64,000 nt of DNA from positions 2,205,351 through 2,269,350 of the forward strand of contig NZ_HG315671.1 of NCBI RefSeq assembly GCF_000723205.1, read 5' to 3'. Under the pieces are notes generated by a model. That model was not told where the DNA came from. It saw nothing but the letters and a program-made list of their open reading frames with translations, and did not search any database. The position numbers and the translations under genes are program-made. This DNA is from Formosa agariphila KMM 3901 (GTDB lineage: Bacteria; Bacteroidota; Bacteroidia; Flavobacteriales; Flavobacteriaceae). Each line of letters starts with the position of its first letter. Position 1 is the first letter of the stretch. Of this stretch, positions 18,047 through 27,601 are shown piece by piece.

Positions 18047-21000
18047 TTAGGTGTTTTTTTTCAAGTATTCTGATGGCGATACGCCATGAAGTTTTTTAAA
18101 GGATGTTGAAAAATACGAATTAGATTCTATGCCTATTTGATACATGACTTCGGCAACATTATAACCTTCATTACTTTTTAAAAGTTCTGCTGCGTGTTGC
18201 AATCTATAATTTCTTAAAAACGCATTAGGAACCTGCCCGGTAAGTTGCTTTAATCGTCTGTAAAAATGTGAGGTACTTAATCCAATTTCTTTAGACAACT
18301 CCTCTACTCCAAAAGATGAATCGGATAAATTTTTCTCAATCACTTTATTCAGGTTTTCAATAAACTCTTGATCTTTTGTACATAACTCCAATTTTTTGTC
18401 ACTTTTAGGTAACGTACTGTTCTTAGAGAAATATTGTTTTATTTGAATACTGTTTTTAATTAATTTATTTACACGTAATTCTAAGTGTTTTATAGAGAAG
18501 GGTTTACTCAAATATTCATCGGCACCATATTCCAATCCTTTAATAATTTCTTCATTAGAACCTAAAGCCGTTAATAACAAAACAGGTAAATGACAGGTGT
18601 CGGAACTAGATTTTAGTTTCTCACATAGTTCGTAACCATCCATTCCAGGCATCATAACATCACTAATAATTAAATCCGGTGCTTTTATTTTAATTTTATC
18701 TAGTGCTTCTATCCCATTATTAGCGATACTAACATTATATTTTATTGAGAATTCATTGTATAGGAAGTTTTGAACATCTGCTTCATCTTCCACAATTAAA
18801 ATACTAAATTCCTTCTGTTCACCAATACGATCTGTTTTTATATCATTTTCAATAATAGTATTAGATAATGGCACCCAATTTTTAATAAATGAACTGTTAG
18901 AATTTTTTATTATTTCTGAACTGTAATCATCTATATTTTTAGAAGGTATTCTAACTGAGAAACGCGTTTCTTTTCCTGGATTGCTTTTTGCGAAAATATT
19001 ACCACCTAGTATATGAACTAAAGATTTACAGAATGATAATCCTATTCCGCCACCACTAATAACATCCTTATTTCCTAATTGATAAAACCTTTCAAATATA
19101 TTTTCCATATCCTCAGGAGGGATTCCTTTTCCTGTATCTACAACATCTACGCTAATTATGTTCTCTCCAGAACTAACAAGTATTTCGGCTTCAATACTTA
19201 TATTACCTTGTGAAGGTGTGTTTTTAAATGAATTTGAAAGTAAATTAAAAATAATACGTTCAAATTTTTCAACATCTATTATAATTTCTTCATTGGGATC
19301 GTTAACCTTATAAAAGAAGTTTATATTTTTTTCTAAAGCATAATTTTCAAAAGCTTCGGTAGTTGGATAAATAAATTCTCCTAAAGTAGTTTTTACAAGG
19401 TTTAATTTAATGTGCCCTTGTTCTGCCTGACGGAACGTAATTAATTGATCTACTAAACTGAGTAATCGCTTTGTGTTTTTTTCAATAATGCTTAAATACT
19501 TAGAATTTTTAGAATCAGAATTATTTGCAATAATACTTTCTAAAGGCCCGGCTATTAAGGTTAATGGCGTTCTAAATTCATGCGATAAATTTGTGAAATA
19601 CCTAAATTTCCCTTGATTAATAGTTTCCATGCGTTCTTTATCCATTTTCTCATACTTAAGACCTTGTTTTAGTCTTTCATGTTGTAAAAAATAAATCATG
19701 ACCCCTGATACGATACCTAAAACCAAAATTGCAAATAGAGAGTAACTAAGCCATGTTTGATACCAAGGTGGCAGGATTTTAACCTTTAACTCTTTAACCT
19801 TTTCACTCCACATACCATCTCCATTGGCTCCCCTGATTTTAAAAACATAATTCCCTGCAGAAAGATTGGTATATGTTACTGTTGTTTTTCCTGCTTGTAC
19901 TACTGTCCAATCGTCTTTAAAGCCTTCTAACTTATACTCTAATTTATTTTTTGATGGTGAAGTTGTATGTTTAACAGATAAATTAAAAGAGATAATTCTT
20001 TCGTCTTGACTTATTTCAATATGTTCAGTTTCTGAAATAGATTTTTCTAATAAAACTTTACCATTAATTTTTTCCCCAATATTTATCCGCTTATTGTTAA
20101 GTAGTAAAGCAGATATCAGAATTTCTGGTGTTTGCGAATTTTCCTTTATATCCTGTGGTTTAAATGCTGTTAAACCATTAAGTCCACCAAAATAAAAATA
20201 TCCAGATTTCCCTTTAAACGAAGCGTTTTGTCTAAAATTATTATGGTTTAAGCCATCTCTAACATCATAAACATGTATTTTATTGGTATCCATATTAAAC
20301 TTCACCAAACCCATATCTGTGCTTAACCACAAGTTGGAATTGTCATCTTGTAAAATCCCATATATAGCATCATCAGGTAGGATATCATTTTTTCTATAAT
20401 ATTCCATTTTAAGAGGCTCTCCTTCATCATTTAAGGTCATTTTATTTAATCCTCCTCCAAAAGTGCCAATCCAAAGGTTATTTTCCTCATAATGAAGTGA
20501 AAATACATTGTTATAACTTAGACTAATTTCATCTAATTTGTCATCGTTATATTCATTTTTAATTTCAATTTGATTATTATTAAGTACCCCTTGTAGTAAT
20601 CCTTTTGTGGTACCAAACCATATATTGAAATTATCATCGACCAAAACAGTTTGAGCTCTTTCGTGTCCCAAATTTAACGCTGAAGATACTACAATATGTG
20701 GTGTTTTTTCCGCTTTAATGTCTTCCCACGGATCTGTTAGTACTAAAATTAACTCGCCAACTAAAACAATGTTATTGTCATCAATTTGAATAATATCCCT
20801 AACAGAAGTACTGGTTAATGGTTCGTCTTGATCCATTAATACCACTTTTTTAAATTGGTCTTCCTTTGGATTGTAAATCGTTAAGGATTGATCTGATCCA
20901 AACCACAAATAGCCATGTCTATCTTCATAAATACATCTAATAACATCATCAGCACCTATATTAATCCGATCTTGTAAATCTTCAAACTTCAGCTTGGTAA

Positions 21001-22201
21001 TATTCCCTTCATTTACACGATTTACACTTCTAAACAAAGGATCATTAAATCCGGACAACCAAAGACGTCCGTTGGTGTCTTCAACAATATCCATTATTAA
21101 ATTATCTGATAATGAATTTGTATTAAAAGGGTTGTTTGAATAAGATATGAAAGGTTTTTGTGTAAGATCAAGTTTATTAATACCACCTTGGGCGGTTCCT
21201 ATCCATAACACATTAAAATCGTCTTGATACAAGGCATTAATCATTTTACTACTTAACCCTAATTCGTCTTTAGTATTGTATGCAAAATGTTCTATTATAT
21301 TTTTATCCTGATCGTATTTAAACAATCCATTATTTGTAGTCGCAATCCATATAACACCAGAATGGTCTTCAATAATGTTATTAACTTGTAATTTTGAGTA
21401 GCTTAATTTATTATTATCAAATGAACTAAAATCATTTAAAATATGTGCCACACCGCCATCAATAGAAACCTTATAGAGACCTTCAAAAGTACCAATCAAA
21501 AAATTGTTTTCTGTTTTTAAAATGGTAGAAACATGTTTCCCCTCAAAATTCTCAAAACTTGTAATGGAATCTATTTCAATACAGTCATCTTGACTTTTCA
21601 GTTCAATTTTCTTTAAACCTCTAGACGTTCCAACAATTAAGGTGTGTTTACCAATAAAACTAATGGCATTAATTTCTAAATCTTCTATTTGAGATTTTAA
21701 TATGTTTTTTGAAACATTAAAAATGCCTTTTTCTATATCTAATATTTCACATGTATATAGATGATTATTTCCTAGAATCCAAACCCGTCCATTTGGTCCA
21801 ATTTGTATTTCATTTACAATTAATTTATTTGGTAAAGGAACGGTGTAAAATTTTTCTAACCAAGGCACATAAATATTCAGACCGACATTACTCCCTATCC
21901 ATAAAACACCCTGATCATCGTTTTTTAATGACAAAATGTAATTACTAGAAATATTACCTTCACTCTTAGATTGCGTGGTATAGGCTTTAAACTCGTACCC
22001 ATCATATCTAATTAATCCATTTGGAGTACCATACCATAAATACCCATATTGGTCTTGTTCTATAACATTTATGGTATTTTGATTAAATCCTTCTTTATTA
22101 GAAATCCGTTCAAAATTTTGAGCATTAGCAGTATTAAATAAAACGGTTCCTATTAGAAACACAAAAAATATAACTATTTTAAAACTAAACTTCATAAACA
22201 C
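18047..22201 (-). CDS. Hybrid two-component system regulator (HTCS) of the polysaccharide locus
   Basis: 1384 residues, one-protein signalling system. Signal peptide (TANAQ) exports the sensor. About residues 28-690 form two beta-propellers of Reg_prop repeats (YGYLWYGTPNGLIRYDG, VLWIGSNVGLNIY, VIWIATTNNGLFKYD and more), then a Y_Y_Y domain (about 700-785) and a membrane helix near 795-815. Inside the cell: HisKA with the phospho-acceptor His in NLSHEFRTPLTLI (about 873), HATPase (DTGKGIPPEDMENIFERF, GGGIGLSF), a receiver (phospho-Asp in DLIISDVMMPGMDGYE, about 1180) and an AraC-type HTH (LSTSHFYRRLKQLTGQVPN to HGVSPSEYLKK). This architecture senses an oligosaccharide in the periplasm and activates the adjacent SusCD operon. 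An ATG two codons in (22195) is an equal start. Confidence 0.97.
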   Translation of the reverse strand: MFMKFSFKIVIFFVFLIGTVLFNTANAQNFERISNKEGFNQNTINVIEQDQYGYLWYGTPNGLIRYDGYEFKAYTTQSKSEGNISSNYILSLKNDDQGVLWIGSNVGLNIYVPWLEKFYTVPLPNKLIVNEIQIGPNGRVWILGNNHLYTCEILDIEKGIFNVSKNILKSQIEDLEINAISFIGKHTLIVGTSRGLKKIELKSQDDCIEIDSITSFENFEGKHVSTILKTENNFLIGTFEGLYKVSIDGGVAHILNDFSSFDNNKLSYSKLQVNNIIEDHSGVIWIATTNNGLFKYDQDKNIIEHFAYNTKDELGLSSKMINALYQDDFNVLWIGTAQGGINKLDLTQKPFISYSNNPFNTNSLSDNLIMDIVEDTNGRLWLSGFNDPLFRSVNRVNEGNITKLKFEDLQDRINIGADDVIRCIYEDRHGYLWFGSDQSLTIYNPKEDQFKKVVLMDQDEPLTSTSVRDIIQIDDNNIVLVGELILVLTDPWEDIKAEKTPHIVVSSALNLGHERAQTVLVDDNFNIWFGTTKGLLQGVLNNNQIEIKNEYNDDKLDEISLSYNNVFSLHYEENNLWIGTFGGGLNKMTLNDEGEPLKMEYYRKNDILPDDAIYGILQDDNSNLWLSTDMGLVKFNMDTNKIHVYDVRDGLNHNNFRQNASFKGKSGYFYFGGLNGLTAFKPQDIKENSQTPEILISALLLNNKRINIGEKINGKVLLEKSISETEHIEISQDERIISFNLSVKHTTSPSKNKLEYKLEGFKDDWTVVQAGKTTVTYTNLSAGNYVFKIRGANGDGMWSEKVKELKVKILPPWYQTWLSYSLFAILVLGIVSGVMIYFLQHERLKQGLKYEKMDKERMETINQGKFRYFTNLSHEFRTPLTLIAGPLESIIANNSDSKNSKYLSIIEKNTKRLLSLVDQLITFRQAEQGHIKLNLVKTTLGEFIYPTTEAFENYALEKNINFFYKVNDPNEEIIIDVEKFERIIFNLLSNSFKNTPSQGNISIEAEILVSSGENIISVDVVDTGKGIPPEDMENIFERFYQLGNKDVISGGGIGLSFCKSLVHILGGNIFAKSNPGKETRFSVRIPSKNIDDYSSEIIKNSNSSFIKNWVPLSNTIIENDIKTDRIGEQKEFSILIVEDEADVQNFLYNEFSIKYNVSIANNGIEALDKIKIKAPDLIISDVMMPGMDGYELCEKLKSSSDTCHLPVLLLTALGSNEEIIKGLEYGADEYLSKPFSIKHLELRVNKLIKNSIQIKQYFSKNSTLPKSDKKLELCTKDQEFIENLNKVIEKNLSDSSFGVEELSKEIGLSTSHFYRRLKQLTGQVPNAFLRNYRLQHAAELLKSNEGYNVAEVMYQIGIESNSYFSTSFKKLHGVSPSEYLKKNT

Positions 22202-22211
22202 CTGTATGCTA

Positions 22212-22239
22212 AATGGTCTGTATAATTAAACAGACCATT
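22212..22239 (-). promoter_or_regulatory. Perfect inverted repeat in the HTCS 5' leader
   Basis: AATGGTCTGT (22212-22221) and ACAGACCATT (22230-22239) separated by 8 bases, ending 11 bases before the HTCS start. There is no T-run after it on the transcript, so it is not a normal terminator. It could be an operator or a leader hairpin that limits translation of the regulator. Confidence 0.45.
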
Positions 22240-22526
22240 GCTATTAATATATAATCCAGTTAAACTAAAACGTTCACGTTTATTCACCTCTATTTTACGC
22301 TCGCAACAAAACGGAACGCGTTGGACTAACTCGAAAATTTGTAATTCAAAATTCTAATATAACTATATATTACTTTCAATTTTACTTCTTCAGCAGCTTA
22401 CTTTCATACAGAAGTCTTAAATTTTAAAAATAAATTAACCGTAAACCAATTTGGTTCTGTCATGATTTATAACATTTAGAGCAACTCTGATATTATTTTC
22501 GAATAACATAAGTCATTGGTACTATC
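22240..22526. other. Intergenic leader between the sulfatase and HTCS genes
   Basis: Rest of the 325-base gap. AT-rich, no coding frame. A small palindrome AAACGTTCACGTTT lies near 22267-22280. Presumably contains the HTCS promoter. Confidence 0.35.
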
Positions 22527-24113
22527 CTAATTAGTATCAATCCACCATAATTGACTCCAATCTTCTGCCGAATCATTTGTTTGTTTAGCACCTTTAGTAC
22601 TACGTCCATCAAGAATTTGTTTTGTTAACAACGCTTTTAATTCAGTTACTAAATTAGGGCGTTCGGATTGAAGATTTACGAGCTCTCCTGGATCATTTTT
22701 TAAATTATACAATTGTATTTCTGGTAGTTGTTCAAGAGCCTCTTTATTGTTTGGTTTTGGAAAACTCCAACCACCAGAACCCCCACACATAATCAATTTA
22801 TAATCCCCTTTTCTAATGGCAAAACTTCCATTAACTGAATGATGAATAGTTCCCTCGCGAAAAGAATCATCCTTTATTGTTTGCGTTAATAAGGGCATCA
22901 TATCAAAACTATCTTCGGCTTCATTATCTTTTAGCGTATAACCACTTATTGTTGCCACTGTGGCCATAAAATCGGTTGTGCAAATGGGTTGTTCATTGGT
23001 TGCACCTGCTTCAATAACATTAGGCCACTTTACAATAAATGGGACACGATGTCCGCCTTCAAAAATATCTGCTTTGTGACCTCTATAGATGCCGCTTGGA
23101 TGATGTCCTTTAGAAATTAATTGTTCAATATTTGCTTCCGGCGAACAACCATTGTCGCTTGTAAAAACAATTAAGGTATTATCTTCAATCCCTGACGCTT
23201 TTATTTCAGCTAGCAATTGCCCCATATAGGCGTCTATCATTAAAACAAAATCTCCATACGGATTGTCTAATCCACTTTTCCCTTGAAATTCTTCTGTTGG
23301 TAAAATCGGTGTATGTGGCGATGGTAAGGGTAAATATAAAAAGAACGGTTTATCTTCCTTGGCCTGTTCTTTCACATAGGAAATGGCTCTTCTAAAAAAG
23401 TTAGGAGTGACATCTTCATGCACAAAATCGGACGAAGTTAATCCTTTTCTCCACCAATTTTGATCTCCTTTACTTTCTGTAATTTCAGTAGGAATTTCAG
23501 TAGGCATTCCATTTTCCACATATACATATGGTGCCATATCTAACGACCCACAATGACCATATGAATACTCAAATCCCAGTTCTTTTGGACCATTAGTTAT
23601 GGGTTTGGAAAAATCAATTTCTTTAAGATCATCATCTTTATCCCAAAATTCAGACAAGGTATCCTGGTCATTTTTTAATGCCCAATCCCATCCTAAATGC
23701 CATTTTCCTATATATGCTGTTGCATATCCTTGTGTTTTCAATAAAGACGCTACAGTCGTTCTTGAACTTGGAATTAAGGCTTTAGATTTCCCACCAAGCA
23801 CACCTGATTTCAATTTTGATCTCCAATTATAGCGCCCCGTTAAAATGCCATATCTAGTAGGAGTACATACGGCAGACGATGTATGAGCATCTGTAAACAT
23901 CATACCCTCTGCTGCCAATTTATCAATATTTGGAGTTGAAATCTTACTATCTGCATTAAAAACAGAAAGATCTCCATACCCCAAATCATCTGTTAACACA
24001 TAAATAATATTTGGTTTCTGAAGTGGTGTTGATGTTTTCTCGGCTGGTGCACAAGCCCCTAAACCAATTAATAATAAAAGGAAACCAAGCGTTTTTAAAT
24101 TATGTCTTTTCAT
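22527..24113 (-). CDS. Formylglycine-dependent sulfatase (arylsulfatase A-like), lipoprotein
   Basis: 528 residues, lipobox LGAC (C21). Motifs: YVLTDDLGYGDLS (metal DD 42-43), the formylglycine signature C83-T-P-T-R in SSAVCTPTRYGILTGRYNWR, YIGKWHLGWDW, LPSPHTPILPTEEF, FTSDNGCSPEA. The YNWRS segment and length are typical of the arylsulfatase A branch of family S1. It is the third sulfatase of the locus and differs strongly from the two at 7.5-11 kb, so it should desulfate a different position or sugar. Last gene of the SusCD transcription direction, 141 bases after the VCBS/ASPIC gene, possibly in the same operon. Confidence 0.95.
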   Translation of the reverse strand: MKRHNLKTLGFLLLLIGLGACAPAEKTSTPLQKPNIIYVLTDDLGYGDLSVFNADSKISTPNIDKLAAEGMMFTDAHTSSAVCTPTRYGILTGRYNWRSKLKSGVLGGKSKALIPSSRTTVASLLKTQGYATAYIGKWHLGWDWALKNDQDTLSEFWDKDDDLKEIDFSKPITNGPKELGFEYSYGHCGSLDMAPYVYVENGMPTEIPTEITESKGDQNWWRKGLTSSDFVHEDVTPNFFRRAISYVKEQAKEDKPFFLYLPLPSPHTPILPTEEFQGKSGLDNPYGDFVLMIDAYMGQLLAEIKASGIEDNTLIVFTSDNGCSPEANIEQLISKGHHPSGIYRGHKADIFEGGHRVPFIVKWPNVIEAGATNEQPICTTDFMATVATISGYTLKDNEAEDSFDMMPLLTQTIKDDSFREGTIHHSVNGSFAIRKGDYKLIMCGGSGGWSFPKPNNKEALEQLPEIQLYNLKNDPGELVNLQSERPNLVTELKALLTKQILDGRSTKGAKQTNDSAEDWSQLWWIDTN

Positions 24114-24254
24114 ATATTTTAATAATTGAGATAGTATGTCTTTTTAGTAAGCATTTAAAGGTAAAAAACACCTTTCTTACCCATGCTGTATTACATGCAG
24201 CATGAATAGTAATAAACACTGCAGGTAATCAGCTTAATTTAAAGGGGGTAAAAT

Positions 24255-27200
24255 TTAATTGTTATCAAACTCAAGAAGCTTTAGAGTATCATTATTTGAA
24301 ATCACTAAATACCCTTGTTTAGCGTTGGCCAAAGTAATTTTTTTACTATCCTTTACATCTGATCTGAAAAACAATCCAGTTTCAGCATTGTTCACGACTT
24401 CAAAACCATCTTTTGAACCTTGTAAAATGGTTCCTAAACCTGAATCTGATCGGGGTGTTTCTGCTTCGGCTTGAAATAAGTTCCCGAAAACCATAAGATC
24501 AGGATATTCATCATTATTATAATCTATTTGCTCTATGCACGTAATAGTTGACAACTGTGATTCCATAGGTAGCTCATGAGATGAGAATGTTTTTCCATTT
24601 TCATTTTCAAACCAGAAATGGCTAAATGTATCTGTGGTATAATGCAATGCATTTTTTAAAGGGGCATTTCCATATATATCTTGCAAATCGGCCTTTGCAA
24701 ATGCTCTAAATGTTTTATAACGTTTCGCAATTGCAGGTACTTGTTGAGAAGAACATTCTCGCCCTCTTAGTGGCACTTGTTTCCCTTTTTTATTATAAGT
24801 AAATACAATATCGTTTGAACCGTTTTCATCAAAATCTGCTGAATAGACTTCAAAAGGGGAATCTGGCTTAGATTTATATTTATAATTTAAACCAAGATTT
24901 CCAGCAACCACATCCAAATCACCATCCTGATCAACATCAACAACATCTAATGAATACCACCAACCTTTCGTGTTATCTAAACCGTAGTCTTCAGTTCTAT
25001 TTATCAATTTACCATGATCATTCTTATAAATTGTAATAGGCATCCACTCCCCTGTCACAATTAATTCTTTCCAAGAATCACCATCTAAATCTGCCCAGAC
25101 AGCATCTGTAACCATTCCTATATTATTTGAGTCCTGCCCAAATGGAGATGATATTCTTTCAAATTTTAAATCTTGATCTGTACCTCCTGTGTTTCTTAAA
25201 AGTGTACTGGTTGGAGGGTATGGGTACTTTCCAGGAATATTTCTTCCGCCCACAAAAATATCCATAAGACCATCTTTATCAAAATCGCAAACAGCTAAAG
25301 CTTTGCCTGATATCGATAATTCCGGAATAGACTGCGATGACTTTACAAAGCCATTTTCTGTATTTATATACAAGCGATCCACCAGATTTAAATGGGCACT
25401 ACCACCACTAGAAACATATAAGTCTTGGTCACCATCATTATCAAAATCATAAAAAACAGCCCCTACATCTTCTTGGGATTCATCTTTAAGCCAAGGCCCG
25501 TCTACTGCTGTAAATGTGGCATCCTTATTTTGTATAAAAAGTGCGCTTTTACTTCCTGAAGCATTACCGACATAAAAATCATCTAAGCCATCATTATTAA
25601 CATCTGCTACTGCCAAAGCACCTCCTAACATAGAATATTTATAAGGCAATAAAGGTTCTTTTTGATAATCATTATACAAATCTTCTATGTGGGTGAAATC
25701 TATTTTAGATTGTTCGGTAACATCTTTAAACTTGATGCTTACAATGTCTTTTTCAGAATCTCTAGAAACCCCGTTTTTATGGTCTATAATCAATACCTGA
25801 TTGGCTTCAATAGTGGTTAAAACTTGTTCACGACCATCTTGCCATGCTATTGTAATTGCATCTATTTTAGTCTCACTCCCCAATCCGAAATGCAAAATGG
25901 GTTCCATACTAGACTGATAACCTCTAGTTAGACTCATTTCTTGACGCTGAATCTTATCGCCAGATTTTAAAGTGACCACTGTTCCTAATCCTAAAGGGTT
26001 TTTAGCACTACCTTTTAATTTAAATCTTAAAAAATGAGCACCTGTTGTTTGGTTTTCAAATAAAGAAGCCTTCTTATCTATATTATTAATAACAATGTCT
26101 AAATCACCATCATTATCTAAATCACCATAAGCCATCCCATTAGAAAAACCTTCAAAATCTAATCCCCATGCTTTTGTTATCTTTTCAAATTGTAACCCAC
26201 CATTATTTTTAAATACAAAATTTGAAATAGGTTCGCTTGGGTAATCTGTAATATCTAAATTAAATGCATATTTAAAGGATGTGGTATTTTCACGGTTATT
26301 TACATCATTATCATTAACGTCGCGTTTCATACCATTGGTAATAAATATATCTTTCCAGCCATCATTGTCCAAATCGACAAAAAGTGTTGACCAACTCCAA
26401 TCTGTAGATGCTATATTGGCAAACCGAGAAATTTCAGTCATCATAGGAATATTATCCTGATTTACGCCATTATTTAATTGCAAACTATTTTGCATATATT
26501 GATGATGAAACCCCATAGCAACCCCTTGTTCAAAATTTTCAGGGTTCATACTTGCCATGTTTACCCGTGCACGCACATAATCATCTGGAGACATTTCTCC
26601 TTGTACTAAATCTATTAATCCGTCATTATTAAAATCTGATGCATCTACACCCATACCAAACATTGATACATGTCCTGTAGCTTGTTGTAATACTTCCGAG
26701 AAGGTTCCATCTTGGTTATTTATGTAAAAATAATCTGGTACATTAAAATCATTAGATAAGTATAAATCAATCCAACCATCATTATTAAGATCTGAAGCCA
26801 CTAGACCTAAGGTGAGTCCGAAATTTTGCACTCTAGCCTCTTTTGTAACATCTACAAATGTGCCATTACCTTCATTTCTATATAAATGCCCGCTATCTTC
26901 AGGGGTATTCTCAAGCATTTTAGACTGATAATACATATTACCTTGACTAATAGGAATGGATGGGTAATTCGCTACAAATAAATCGATATCTCCATCGTTA
27001 TCATAATCAAAAAAAGTAGATTGAATAGAATTTGAATTATCGTTAATTCCGAAATCGGCAGCAGATTCTGCAAATGTTTGATCACCGTTATTTATTAGAA
27101 GTTGATTTTCAGTGTTACCACCCATACCAGAAACCGATAAGTAAATGTCTAAAAAACCATCGTTATTAATATCGGTCATAGTCACTCCAGTATACCATCT

Positions 27201-27551
27201 ATCGTCTCCACCCACACCAGCGTGTTCTGTAATATCCTCAAATTGTAAATTTCCTTTGTTTATATATAATTTATTCGGCATTAAATTACCTGTAAAAAAA
27301 ACATCAGAAAGCCCGTCGTTATTTATATCGCCAATGGCAACACCTCCGCCATTATACATGTAAGGGAACTTAAAATAATTTAAAGAATCATTTTCAATAA
27401 TTTTGTTATTAAAAGCGATACCACTTTCTGAGTCGCTAATTTCTTTAAATTTTGTAACCGATGAGTTACTTCTCTTTTCTTCCTTATCGCTACAAGAACA
27501 ATTTAGAATTAAAAGAGCGCTCACACAACATATTTTTTTTAACCAATTCAT
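24255..27551 (-). CDS. Large VCBS/FG-GAP repeat lipoprotein with ASPIC/UnbV domains
   Basis: 1098 residues, lipobox LNCSC at about 18-20. Throughout there are calcium-binding beta-propeller repeats of the form DxNxDGxxD (GDINNDGLSDVFFTG, DINNDGFLDIYLS, DYDNDGDIDLFVAN, DLNNDGWIDLYLSN, DFDKDGLMDIFVGG, DQDGDLDVVAGN). An ASPIC/UnbV-like segment lies near 520-570 (FLRFKLKGSAKNPLGLG, then GLGSETKIDAITIAWQDG). Such lipoproteins are often encoded beside SusD in marine flavobacteria; they are believed to sit at the cell surface and may bind glycan or scaffold enzymes, but no activity is established. It follows susD after 50 bases with a hairpin between, so it may be expressed at a lower level than susCD. 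Confidence 0.88.
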   Translation of the reverse strand: MNWLKKICCVSALLILNCSCSDKEEKRSNSSVTKFKEISDSESGIAFNNKIIENDSLNYFKFPYMYNGGGVAIGDINNDGLSDVFFTGNLMPNKLYINKGNLQFEDITEHAGVGGDDRWYTGVTMTDINNDGFLDIYLSVSGMGGNTENQLLINNGDQTFAESAADFGINDNSNSIQSTFFDYDNDGDIDLFVANYPSIPISQGNMYYQSKMLENTPEDSGHLYRNEGNGTFVDVTKEARVQNFGLTLGLVASDLNNDGWIDLYLSNDFNVPDYFYINNQDGTFSEVLQQATGHVSMFGMGVDASDFNNDGLIDLVQGEMSPDDYVRARVNMASMNPENFEQGVAMGFHHQYMQNSLQLNNGVNQDNIPMMTEISRFANIASTDWSWSTLFVDLDNDGWKDIFITNGMKRDVNDNDVNNRENTTSFKYAFNLDITDYPSEPISNFVFKNNGGLQFEKITKAWGLDFEGFSNGMAYGDLDNDGDLDIVINNIDKKASLFENQTTGAHFLRFKLKGSAKNPLGLGTVVTLKSGDKIQRQEMSLTRGYQSSMEPILHFGLGSETKIDAITIAWQDGREQVLTTIEANQVLIIDHKNGVSRDSEKDIVSIKFKDVTEQSKIDFTHIEDLYNDYQKEPLLPYKYSMLGGALAVADVNNDGLDDFYVGNASGSKSALFIQNKDATFTAVDGPWLKDESQEDVGAVFYDFDNDGDQDLYVSSGGSAHLNLVDRLYINTENGFVKSSQSIPELSISGKALAVCDFDKDGLMDIFVGGRNIPGKYPYPPTSTLLRNTGGTDQDLKFERISSPFGQDSNNIGMVTDAVWADLDGDSWKELIVTGEWMPITIYKNDHGKLINRTEDYGLDNTKGWWYSLDVVDVDQDGDLDVVAGNLGLNYKYKSKPDSPFEVYSADFDENGSNDIVFTYNKKGKQVPLRGRECSSQQVPAIAKRYKTFRAFAKADLQDIYGNAPLKNALHYTTDTFSHFWFENENGKTFSSHELPMESQLSTITCIEQIDYNNDEYPDLMVFGNLFQAEAETPRSDSGLGTILQGSKDGFEVVNNAETGLFFRSDVKDSKKITLANAKQGYLVISNNDTLKLLEFDNN

Positions 27552-27571
27552 ACCTAAACTAATATAATTAA

Positions 27572-27597
27572 TAAAAGGGGCTCATTGAGCCCCCTTT
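27572..27597 (-). terminator. Hairpin between susD and the VCBS gene region
   Basis: AAAAGGGGCTC (27572-27582) pairs with GAGCCCCCTTTT (27586-27597) with one extra C and a 3-base loop, directly after the susD stop at 27602. The next gene downstream starts at 27551, so this may be an attenuating rather than absolute terminator that reduces expression of the distal genes, or it may protect the susCD mRNA 3' end. Confidence 0.7.
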
Positions 27598-27601
27598 TAT
27601 T

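Noticed and set aside
24182-24204. Palindrome CATGCTG...CAGCATG between the VCBS gene and the sulfatase gene
   Set aside because: Arms of 7 bases, no T-run and no clear relation to either gene; not enough to call a regulatory site.
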